Positions 1 to 5,031 of a DNA stretch of 5,078 nt are shown piece by piece. The translations under genes were made by a program, and so were the position numbers. The stretch covers positions 1 through 5,078 of the forward strand of contig DIKH01000067.1 in assembly GCA_002424495.1 (NCBI GenBank), given 5' to 3'. The stretch comes from Desulfobacteraceae bacterium UBA5623. Lineage in GTDB: Bacteria > Desulfobacterota > DSM-4660 > Desulfatiglandales > Desulfatiglandaceae. A model generated the notes under the pieces. That model did no database searches, was not told the origin of the DNA, and saw only the letters and a program-made list of their open reading frames with translations. How positions within the stretch are numbered: the first letter of the stretch is position 1; the number at the start of each line of letters is the position of its first letter.

Positions 1-17
1 TAACATCTTATTATTTC

Positions 18-386
18 TCAATTTGATCCGGCAGCCGCCTCTAAGGCCATGGCAACTTTATTTTTGAGTTCTGTCAAGTCAAATGACTTGATCACGTAAA
101 AGTCAGCTGCAATAGATTTCATATCTCTTTTAAAAGTGTCATAAGCGGTACAGAGCACCACAGGCAGATCGTAATACTTGTTTCTGATGTCTTGCAGCAG
201 ATCCAGCCCGTCGTAGCCGACCATCTTGATGTCGAGGACAATAAGATCCGGCTTTTCTTTCTCGATTCTTTCCATCAGCTTGTAGCCACTGTCAGCCGTT
301 ATAACTTCATAGCCTGCTTCGCTTAACTCCTCTGAATAAAGATAGCGAATATGTTCTTCGTCATCTACAATCAGTATCTTTGCCAT
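18..386 (-). CDS. Stand-alone single-domain response regulator (CheY-like receiver)
   Basis: A 122-residue protein made only of a receiver domain, so it probably passes a phosphoryl signal to a protein partner rather than binding DNA. The visible receiver landmarks are the acidic pair D8-D9, the phospho-acceptor D52 in the LIVLDIKM strand, the switch residue T80 (LCTAYD) and the conserved lysine K100. The residue after K100 is serine (IKSFDL) instead of the usual proline of the KP motif, which is a mild family variation. There is no output domain and the stop TGA is at 18-20. The ATG at 384-386 is preceded by GGAGG (394-398) at a 7-nt spacing, which fixes the start. The gene lies 183 bp downstream of the dehydrogenase gene on the same strand. 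No histidine kinase is in view, so its signal is unknown. The receiver call is very secure and the cellular role is open. Confidence 0.95.
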   Translation of the reverse strand: MAKILIVDDEEHIRYLYSEELSEAGYEVITADSGYKLMERIEKEKPDLIVLDIKMVGYDGLDLLQDIRNKYYDLPVVLCTAYDTFKRDMKSIAADFYVIKSFDLTELKNKVAMALEAAAGSN

Positions 387-569
387 ATACTATCCTCCCT
401 GGATTCAGATTTGTTAAGATGATCCTGTTATAGAGCACCCAATCTTCCCCACTCTCTGCGTCAGGGCAAGGTCCAATTTTGAGTTGTTAAAATTTAATTG
501 TGAATGAAATGAATAATCCTCTACTAATTCAAAATTCAACTTTTAAAATGAATAACTCCCTGAACCGAT

Positions 570-1418
570 CTAGTACTTGTATATTCCCCTTCCGGTTTTT
601 ACTCCAAGCCATCCTGCGTCAACATATTTTCTCAACAGGGGGCATGGACGATATTTGCTGTCCCCCAGCCCGGAGTATAGGACTTGCATAATAGCCAGAC
701 ATGTATCGAGCCCTACAAGATCGGCCAGGGCCAGTGGTCCCATGGGATGATTCATCCCAAGTTTCATCACCTGGTCAATGTTTTCGGCTGTTCCAACGCC
801 CTCAAAAAGTGCATACATGGCCTCGTTAATCATGGGCATAAGTATTCTGTTACTGATAAACCCGGGAAAATCATTCGCTGGTACGGGAATCTTTCCCATC
901 TTAACAGAAAGGTCTGTGGTAACCTGGTTGGTTTCTTTGGACGTTGCCAGACCGTCAATGATCTCCACAAGGGCCATCATGGGAACCGGGTTCATAAAGT
1001 GCATTCCTATTACTTTTTCGGGCCTTTTAGTGGCCCTGCCTATTTTTGTAATAGAGATGGAAGAGGTGTTGGAAGACAATATTACACCTTCCCTGCAACT
1101 CTCATCAAGATCGGTAAAGATCCGCAGCTTTAATGCCTCATTTTCAGTGGCTGCCTCCACCACAAAGTCTGCCCCTGCCATGTCTTTTAACGAGGTTGAG
1201 CCGGTTATCCTTGCCAAGATCGCTTTTTGATCTTCCTGGGTAATCTTTTCCTTTTTAACCATTCGCACAAGGCTTTTTTCAATTGTGGCCAGGCCTTTTT
1301 TCACAAATTCGTCTTTGATATCATTCATGATTACGCTAAATCCACTTGCCGCCGCCACCTGTGCAATGCCTGAGCCCATCTGGCCGGCGCCAACCACGCC
1401 AATAGTCTTAATCTCCAT
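570..1418 (-). CDS. hbd: 3-hydroxybutyryl-CoA dehydrogenase (3-hydroxyacyl-CoA dehydrogenase family)
   Basis: A cytoplasmic NAD(P)-dependent enzyme that interconverts 3-hydroxyacyl-CoA, typically (S)-3-hydroxybutyryl-CoA, and 3-oxoacyl-CoA in beta-oxidation or butyrate-type metabolism. The 282 residues match the usual length of the monofunctional family. The N-terminal Rossmann fold has GAGQMG (G10-G15) and D33 at the end of the second strand for the adenosine ribose. Candidate catalytic residues are S119 (in SSNTSS), H140 (GMHFMNPVP), E152 (LVEII) and N190 (PGFISNR). The C-terminal dimerisation domain (about 185-282) holds the signature PGFISNRILMPMINEA and ends in TGRGIYKY. The ATG at 1416-1418 has AGGAGG at 1429-1434. 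The gene starts 20 bp from the encoded CCA end of the tRNA-Leu fragment and is transcribed away from it. It is probably part of the host chromosome flanking the island. Whether the substrate is C4 or longer cannot be decided from sequence alone. Confidence 0.95.
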   Translation of the reverse strand: MEIKTIGVVGAGQMGSGIAQVAAASGFSVIMNDIKDEFVKKGLATIEKSLVRMVKKEKITQEDQKAILARITGSTSLKDMAGADFVVEAATENEALKLRIFTDLDESCREGVILSSNTSSISITKIGRATKRPEKVIGMHFMNPVPMMALVEIIDGLATSKETNQVTTDLSVKMGKIPVPANDFPGFISNRILMPMINEAMYALFEGVGTAENIDQVMKLGMNHPMGPLALADLVGLDTCLAIMQVLYSGLGDSKYRPCPLLRKYVDAGWLGVKTGRGIYKY

Positions 1419-1437
1419 TTCCTCTTTTCCTCCTAAC

Positions 1438-1499
1438 TGGTGCCTGAGACGGGAATCGAACCCGTACAGAGACTATGCTCCGAGGGATTTTAAGTCCCT
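1438..1499 (-). tRNA. tRNA-Leu(UAA), 3' half only (island attachment-site remnant)
   Basis: Read on the minus strand, this is the 3' part of a class II tRNA. It has an anticodon stem AGGGA/TCCCT (1495-1499 and 1483-1487) closing the seven-base loop CTTAAAA with anticodon TAA at 1492-1490. A 17-nt variable arm follows (1482-1466), then the T arm ACGGG-TTCGATT-CCCGT (1465-1449), the acceptor strand CTCAGGC (1448-1442), discriminator A1441 and an encoded CCA (1440-1438). The sequence above 1499 contains no D arm and no GCCTGAG acceptor partner, so the 5' half is absent and the gene cannot make a functional tRNA as it stands. The break lies at the anticodon stem-loop, a classic crossover point for tyrosine integrases, and an integrase gene is right beside it. 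An intact tRNA-Leu(UAA) would be expected at the far end of the element, outside this window. Confidence 0.85.
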
Positions 1500-1510
1500 A
1501 AAATGGACTT
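1483..1510. other. Candidate integrase core site (att) at the tRNA anticodon stem-loop
   Basis: Two overlapping inverted repeats, each with a 7-bp spacer, sit where tRNA-Leu identity stops. One is AGGGA-7-TCCCT (1483-1499), the anticodon stem-loop itself. The other is AAGTCC-CTAAAAT-GGACTT (1492-1510). Inverted half-sites around a 6-8 bp overlap are the usual form of tyrosine-recombinase core sites, and anticodon loops are frequent targets. The exact crossover cannot be fixed without the other end of the element or an empty site. The position is an inference from the truncated tRNA and the neighbouring integrase. Confidence 0.5.
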
Positions 1511-1547
1511 TTCCCATAGTTTCATAAGTCTTCACGCAACAGCATTA

Positions 1548-1575
1548 TTTTGTTGATATATCATAAAGTTATAAA
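1548..1575 (+). promoter_or_regulatory. Weak candidate promoter for the integrase gene
   Basis: TTTTGT (1548-1553) and TATAAA (1570-1575) are separated by 16 bp, pointing toward the integrase start at 1671. The spacer contains the 10-bp palindrome TGATATATCA (1554-1563), which might be a regulator site. The -35 match is poor and the surrounding DNA is AT-rich, so this is only a suggestion. Confidence 0.25.
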
Positions 1576-1628
1576 GCAATATCCTTTCACATGCCCACAC
1601 ACAAAAACACCCATATTCATTCAAAAAA

Positions 1629-1647
1629 GTTGTACAGGGGTTGTACA
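1629..1647 (+). repeat. Tandem GTTGTACA boxes upstream of the integrase
   Basis: GTTGTACA occurs at 1629-1636 and again at 1640-1647, an 11-bp period that places both copies on the same face of the helix. The core TTGTACA is nearly self-complementary (TTGTACAA at 1641-1648 is a perfect palindrome). Lying between the candidate att core and the integrase start, they could be arm-type integrase sites, excisionase sites or an operator. The function is inferred from position only. Confidence 0.45.
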
Positions 1648-1670
1648 AAATCAATCGAGGGATTTACCGC

Positions 1671-2234
1671 ATGGCAATACAATGGACAAAAACAAAACCC
1701 GGAATCCGCTACCGGGTGCATCCTACCCGAAAACACGGGGTGGGTCAAGACCGATATTGGACCATTTTTTATAAGTTGGACGGAAAAACGGTATCAGAGG
1801 CCCTGGGCTGGTCCTCACAAGGGATGTCAGAGCGAAAGGCCCTGGGCATCCTTGCTGAGTTAAAGGAGAATCAGAGGAGAGGCACGGGGCCTCGTTCATT
1901 GGCGGAAAGAAAAGAGTTGCAGGGGCAAGAATTCAGGGCGCTTAAAGAAAAGGGCCTAACAGTGTCTGAATTCTGGGACAAGGATTATTTGAACGACCTT
2001 AAGATCAGGATAAAAGATACGTCTGCTATTAAGGAGATCCAGCACTTTGAAAAAAGAATCCGCCCTGCAATTGGAGACAAAACTTTAGCGGGTATTACCC
2101 ATGCAGACATTGAACAGATCCGCGACAAAATGCCCGCTGATGGCTTTGCACCCCGATCAGTCCAATATATGCTGGGCACTGCGAAGCTGCTGGTAGAACT
2201 TGAGCAGGCATGCCGTCATAAAATAGGGCATTAA
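1671..2234 (+). pseudogene. int: Phage-type tyrosine recombinase (integrase), truncated, catalytic domain lost
   Basis: The N-terminal part of a site-specific tyrosine recombinase that would have integrated and excised the element at the adjacent tRNA-Leu. Residues 1-60 (including YRVHPTRKHG and RYWTIFYKLDGK) resemble the N-terminal region of phage integrases. Residues about 95-171 (LTVSEFWDKDY, FEKRIRPAIGDKTLAGIT, PRSVQYMLGTAK) resemble the helical core-binding domain. Full-length relatives are roughly twice as long and carry the R-H-R-Y catalytic residues, none of which is present here. After about residue 170 the last 15 codons are simply the antisense of the inverted helicase fragment, with the stop at 2232-2234. 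I chose ATG 1671 because GAGGG (1657-1661) sits 9 nt upstream and the protein begins like its family; an upstream in-frame TTG at 1641 adds unlikely residues. It should be inactive as a recombinase. Confidence 0.85.
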
Positions 2235-3092
2235 GGCCTGGGCAACATCCCTTTCATGCTCCAGTCTGGATGCCTTTAAAAGATTGCCCTTTTCAATCAG
2301 GCGGGCGATTATTTCTTTTTTCGGGTGTGGCAGGTTATCTATTTTGTAATCTTTTCCGAAACCGTCTTCGTAAAACCAGCGGTAAGAATAATCAAAAACC
2401 ACTGTCTTGGCGTAGCTGTTCTCAAAGTCAGGGTTACCCGATGCGCGCACCGCTTGTTCAAATGTCGCCGAATATTCAAAAGTAAACCCCTTGGCGCACA
2501 GCTCCGATCTACGGGCGAACCAGGCCCCTTCCTCTTTCCCGCTCATTCCCCTGCGCCCTTCATCCACCAAGAGCAGGCTCTGATCCCCCAGACTGCGTGT
2601 GGCAATGGTATTGGGGCCTTCCTGATCCGCAAGTTTGGTGATCTCCAATACATCCACCCGTCCAAGACCAAGGGCCTGGGTAAAAAGATTATGTCCGGCC
2701 TTGGCAAAATCCATTGCATTTATATTGCTCTCAAAAAACTCGGAAATATGTTGCTCTGAAAGCCGTTCGTTGGGCGTGAGCAATATGACGCGGGAAAGGT
2801 CCTTATCTTTCCCGTGCCTTCTTGCGTAATGGCGATACTGTAATAGATTGACGTGCATGAGCAGAGTTTTGCCGCTGCCGGTGGCATTCTGCAAACAGAG
2901 CTTGTTCAGATCATCGGCGACATATAAAGGCATGTCCGCATAATCTTCCCATTGACGATTAAACCTTGCAACAAAGTGGTTGAGATCATCCAAGAGCAAT
3001 TGCCGGTCCGTAAAAAAACGGTCCAGGTAGATCTCTATAAATAGCAACGTAAGCCACTGGAAATATGTCCACACCACAGGCCTGTGGCCCAT
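2157..3092 (-). pseudogene. Type III restriction-like DEAD/DEAH helicase, internal fragment
   Basis: An internal piece of an SF2 helicase/translocase resembling type III restriction (Res) subunits, which move on DNA using ATP. In frame order it has a lead-in region (FQWLTLLFIEIYLDRFF, about 11-27), motif I ATGSGKT (70-76), motif Ia region VILLTPNE (102-109), a DEAH-box equivalent LLLVDEGRRG (173-182) and motif III FEYSAT (205-210). Homology-like sequence ends near residue 302 (FYQQLR), where the DNA passes into the integrase gene. The second RecA lobe and any nuclease domain are therefore missing. The first eight residues come from the SNF2 gene read in another frame, so the ATG at 3090-3092 is not a natural start and the true N-terminus is lost too. 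Real family sequence spans roughly 2181-3070. It has no sign of its own ribosome site, and a functional product is unlikely. Confidence 0.8.
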
Positions 3093-3631
3093 CGGATGTT
3101 CTGCCCCATCTTGTTGCTTTGACGATAGGCGTTGCGGAGTTTATGAGCCTCGTCAATGACAACAAGATCCCAGAAAACAAGCCGGATCTCCGATGACCTG
3201 GAGCTGGCGAAGTGCATGGAACAGATGACTATCCCATCCCGAAAAAAGGGATTTGAATCCCCGTCTTTCCGGAACTGCCGATATGTCTTTGCATCCAGAA
3301 CAACGGCCGGCAGATGGAATTTTTCCTCAAGTTCCATTTCCCACTGTTTTCGAAGGGAGGCAGGACAAATCACAAGAATCCGCCTGCGCCGTTCCGCCCA
3401 ACTCTGGCAAAGGACCAGGCCAGCCTCAATGGTTTTACCAAGACCAACTTCATCTGCAAGCAGAACCCCTTTTGAAACAGGAGAACGAAGCGCAAAAAGC
3501 GCGGCCTCAATTTGATGTGGATTCAAATCAACGCACGCATCAAAAAGGGACCGGGACAGGCGCTCAACCCCACTACCGCCCTGGCGGGTAATTTCATGGG
3601 CAAAATATCTTGCGTGATAGGGAGTGGTCAT
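3035..3631 (-). pseudogene. SNF2-family helicase, N-terminal fragment
   Basis: The first about 183 residues of an SNF2-type SF2 ATPase, a DNA translocase class common in bacterial defence and restriction loci. Visible motifs are the Q-like segment LNPHQIEAALFAL (36-48), motif I DEVGLGKTIEAG (60-71), motif Ia ILVICPASLRKQW (85-97) and motif II VVIDEAHKLRN (157-167). After NIRWAT (178-183) the reading frame enters helicase DNA in the wrong frame, adds 15 unrelated residues and stops at 3035. Intact relatives continue for many hundreds of residues through motif III and the second RecA lobe. The ATG at 3629-3631 starts a family-like N-terminus, but the upstream bases show no good Shine-Dalgarno sequence. 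It points the same way as the res-like fragment, as expected if both came from one operon. The truncated lobe would bind ATP at best and should not translocate. Confidence 0.8.
3074..3087. repeat. Perfect 14-bp palindrome at the SNF2/res-like fusion point
   Basis: CCACAGGCCTGTGG reads the same on both strands. It lies exactly where the SNF2 reading frame stops making sense (codon 183, at about 3083) and just before the res-like frame starts making sense (about 3062). It may be the microhomology or hairpin-prone site used in the deletion, or half of it may have been created by the joining. Confidence 0.6.
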
Positions 3632-3685
3632 TTGGCAGACAGGTATTTTTAATAATGAATTTGTATCAAGTAGATTAGTTGAGCG

Positions 3686-3714
3686 AATATATCAGAAAGG
3701 AGAAATGGGAACAA
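3686..3714 (-). promoter_or_regulatory. Candidate promoter for the SNF2-family gene
   Basis: On the minus strand TTGTTC (3714-3709) and TATATT (3691-3686) are separated by 17 bp, 55 bp ahead of the ATG at 3631. Spacing is ideal and both boxes match four or five of six sigma-70 consensus bases. The 120-bp gap between the membrane-protein gene and the SNF2 fragment contains no other convincing feature, so this is the likely start of the former operon. Confidence 0.4.
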
Positions 3715-3751
3715 TTGAAAAGAGTAAACTGTGGAGATGGACGATTGAGGA

Positions 3752-3961
3752 CTAAAGTGGTTGGCTGAGGTGGGATATCTTCGGGGTTTCATTGCCTGGT
3801 TTGGAACATTTTATAGGCCCTGTAAGTATCCTCACGATCAATAAAGCAGCAATGCACAAAATGATCTTGATCACCTTCGGGACAAGCCAGCCAAGGCCTA
3901 AGATAAGGCCAAGGGCAAGCATGCCTCCGAGTAAATAACAAATCCAGGATGCTAAATCCAT
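3752..3961 (-). CDS. Small two-helix membrane protein of unknown function
   Basis: A 69-residue protein with two hydrophobic stretches, about residues 5-27 (WICYLLGGMLALGLILGLGW, rich in glycine and leucine) and 30-47 (VIKIILCIAALLIVRIL). They are separated by a short turn with P28 and K29 and followed by a polar tail with K51, K54 and K61. It is predicted to sit in the inner membrane as a helical hairpin. I place the start at the ATG 3959-3961 because AGGAGG (3970-3975) lies 8 nt upstream; an in-frame ATG seven codons earlier has no such site. The gene follows the HicB-like gene by only 25 bp on the same strand, with its ribosome site inside that gap, so the two are probably co-transcribed. 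I do not recognise a family. Small hydrophobic proteins can be membrane toxins or phage lysis/superinfection proteins, but nothing here proves either. Confidence 0.6.
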   Translation of the reverse strand: MDLASWICYLLGGMLALGLILGLGWLVPKVIKIILCIAALLIVRILTGPIKCSKPGNETPKISHLSQPL

Positions 3962-3986
3962 GTTGTTTTCCTCCTGACACATGGCG

Positions 3987-4238
3987 CTATTGGCAGGGAA
4001 AGGCTATTTGCATTGTTCGAGCAGATTGAAATACCTTTCCCTGCTCAACTTCGTCCAGCACTCCCCTTTCAAAACATGAGGTGATAAAAAGGGAAATGGC
4101 TTCACACAAGCTGTCTTTGGCCTTCTTTGCGGTTTCGCCCTGTGAGTGAATATCCAGGATGGGGCATGACGCAAGATACCATTGCCTTTTCTTGGTAATC
4201 TTTATTGGGAGTGAGATGTTAAACCCGACTTGCTGCAT
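3987..4238 (-). CDS. HicB-like (UPF0150 type) antitoxin-family protein, short form
   Basis: An 83-residue protein that looks like the partial RNase-H-like fold of HicB antitoxins, which normally neutralise the mRNA-cleaving toxin HicA. The N-terminal strand pattern with PIKITKKRQWYLASCPILDIHS (11-32) followed by GETAKKAKDSLCEAISLFI (34-52) is typical: a strand carrying the P-x-L-D turn, then the amphipathic helix. There is no C-terminal ribbon-helix-helix or helix-turn-helix extension, so it probably cannot act as its own repressor. The ATG at 4236-4238 follows an AAGGAT-like ribosome site around 4247-4251. No gene resembling HicA (about 60-80 residues with a conserved catalytic histidine) lies on either side; the downstream partner is a membrane protein. 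It may be an orphan antitoxin or part of a pair with a different toxin. The family assignment is fairly secure and the role is not. Confidence 0.75.
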   Translation of the reverse strand: MQQVGFNISLPIKITKKRQWYLASCPILDIHSQGETAKKAKDSLCEAISLFITSCFERGVLDEVEQGKVFQSARTMQIAFPCQ

Positions 4239-4277
4239 AAGGGGTATCCTTTTGGTTTGATTCTTGATCCTATTATC

Positions 4278-4307
4278 GGCATCCTTGGTTGCAAGTCAAG
4301 GATTGCC
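4278..4307. terminator. Stem-loop between the yafQ-like and hicB-like genes
   Basis: ATCCTTG (4281-4287) and CAAGGAT (4297-4303) form a 7-bp stem around a 9-nt loop. It is extended by GGC/GCC (4278-4280 with 4305-4307) across one bulged T. It lies 24 bp beyond the yafQ stop. The T-rich run TTGTATTTT follows on the plus strand, while the minus-strand side has no U tract. It is therefore not a clean rho-independent terminator for yafQ, though it could still separate the two minus-strand units. Confidence 0.4.
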
Positions 4308-4330
4308 TTGTATTTTGAATAATTGAACGG

Positions 4331-4600
4331 TCATTTGTTGAACAATTCAGAATGTGAACCTGTTCTTTCTAAAACCAGCTCGTTAGCGGCGGTCCTGTAT
4401 ATCAGAATCCAGTCCGGTTCAATATGGCAATCACGGTGACCGCTCCAATTGCCTGATAGGGGATGATCTTTGAACCTTGGTTCCAGTTTATTGTCCGAGG
4501 CCAGCTCCGTTATGACAACCTTTAACTTATCAAGGTCCTTATTTTGTTTTTTGAGCTTTTTATAATCCTTTTTGAATTGCGTGGTGTATCTTATGTTCAA
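4331..4600 (-). CDS. yafQ: YafQ-family mRNA interferase toxin (RelE superfamily)
   Basis: An 89-residue ribosome-dependent endoribonuclease toxin that cleaves translated mRNA when not bound by DinJ. It matches E. coli YafQ closely in the second half: KDHPLSGNWSGHRD (44-57), HIEPDWILIYR (59-69) and ERTGSHSELF (78-87). The residues equivalent to the E. coli YafQ active-site set H50, H63, D67, W68, H87 and F91 are all present here as H46, H59, D63, W64, H83 and F87, so the toxin should be active. The N-terminal helices (about 6-36) are lysine-rich, as in the family. Translation appears to begin at TTG (4600-4598), which overlaps the TGA stop of dinJ as TTGA and has AAGGAG (4609-4614) 8 nt upstream. 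This coupling and the weak start codon should keep toxin below antitoxin. No ATG lies at a better position. Confidence 0.93.
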   Translation of the reverse strand: MNIRYTTQFKKDYKKLKKQNKDLDKLKVVITELASDNKLEPRFKDHPLSGNWSGHRDCHIEPDWILIYRTAANELVLERTGSHSELFNK

Positions 4601-4857
4601 CTATCAAGCTCCTTAAACAGTTCATTAATACTTGAGGCGGCATGAAGATCTTTTCCTTTTTCAGAATTTTTAAGCACTTGGGCTGTGAGTTTATTTGGAA
4701 TCTTGAGGTCAAAAGGGATACCTTTATGCAATGTTATTTGGGCCAAGTATATTGAAATGGCCTCGGACATCGAAATATTAAGAGTGTTCAGTATCTTTTG
4801 AGCCCGTTGTTTTATCTTGGGATCAACACGGGTCTGAATGCTTGCTGTTTTCGCCAT
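4597..4857 (-). CDS. dinJ: DinJ/RelB-family antitoxin
   Basis: An 86-residue antitoxin that binds and blocks YafQ and, as a dimer, represses its own promoter. The N-terminus is a ribbon-helix-helix: strand ASIQTRVD (5-12), helix PKIKQRAQKILNTLN (13-27), helix SMSEAISIYLAQITLHKG (29-46). The hallmark GIPFDLKIP (46-54) follows. The C-terminal part (55-86) is charged and probably folds on the toxin. The ATG at 4855-4857 has AGGAG (4864-4868) 6 nt upstream. The gene overlaps yafQ by 4 bp, giving the classic antitoxin-first operon. A promoter and palindrome lie directly upstream. Such pairs are common stabilising cargo of mobile elements, which suits this island. Confidence 0.93.
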   Translation of the reverse strand: MAKTASIQTRVDPKIKQRAQKILNTLNISMSEAISIYLAQITLHKGIPFDLKIPNKLTAQVLKNSEKGKDLHAASSINELFKELDS

Positions 4858-4888
4858 GGCTGTCTCCTGATGTGTTTGGTTTATGTGG

Positions 4889-4899
4889 TGACAATGTCA
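4889..4899. promoter_or_regulatory. Candidate DinJ operator palindrome
   Basis: TGACAATGTCA has perfect 5-bp arms (TGACA/TGTCA) around one base. It lies between the -10 box and the ribosome site of dinJ, near the expected transcription start, where ribbon-helix-helix antitoxins often bind to autoregulate. The role is inferred from position and symmetry. Confidence 0.5.
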
Positions 4900-4907
4900 A
4901 TACAGTT

Positions 4908-4935
4908 ATTATAAAACATATTTATAGGAAATCAA
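4908..4935 (-). promoter_or_regulatory. Sigma-70-type promoter of the dinJ-yafQ operon
   Basis: On the minus strand TTGATT (4935-4930) and a perfect TATAAT (4913-4908) are separated by 16 bp. Transcription should begin close to 4901, immediately next to the palindrome at 4889-4899, and leave a leader of about 45 nt before the dinJ ATG. Confidence 0.6.
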
Positions 4936-5031
4936 GAAGATAAGCCCCTTTGCGTGTTAGTCGTTACAGGGTATTTTTCGATTATGACGGCCAGATAAGA
5001 ATAATAGCAATTCAGGAGATAAAGAAACGAG

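Noticed and set aside
500..569. AT-rich stretch with repeated ATTCAAAATTCAA-like words between hbd and the response regulator
   Set aside because: The repeats are imperfect, have no clean terminal inverted repeats or stem with a T tract, and are too short to call a mobile element.
684..1230. Two plus-strand open frames of about 150 codons across the dehydrogenase gene
   Set aside because: They lie entirely opposite a full-length, motif-complete dehydrogenase, have no recognisable domain, and are explained by antisense codon bias.
1438..1545. A complete tRNA-Leu including the sequence up to 1545
   Set aside because: The bases upstream of the anticodon stem on the minus strand cannot form a D arm and do not contain GCCTGAG to pair with the 3' acceptor strand.
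1554..1563. TGATATATCA palindrome treated as an origin or phage operator
   Set aside because: A single short AT palindrome in AT-rich DNA is weak evidence. It is mentioned only within the tentative int promoter.
2270..2829. Plus-strand frames opposite the res-like fragment
   Set aside because: They are antisense to sequence with clear helicase motifs I-III and show no protein-like features of their own.
3156..3591. Plus-strand frames opposite the SNF2 fragment
   Set aside because: They are antisense to the motif I to motif II region of the helicase, with low-complexity shadow translations and no ribosome sites.
3705..3755. Plus-strand 16-codon frame preceded by AAGGAG
   Set aside because: The Shine-Dalgarno-like bases end only 2 nt before the ATG, the peptide is tiny and featureless, and the segment overlaps the candidate minus-strand promoter.
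3789..3980. Alternative minus-strand frame overlapping the small membrane protein
   Set aside because: Its start is not placed by the AGGAGG at 3970-3975, which instead serves the ATG at 3961. The translation has no hydrophobic or domain pattern.
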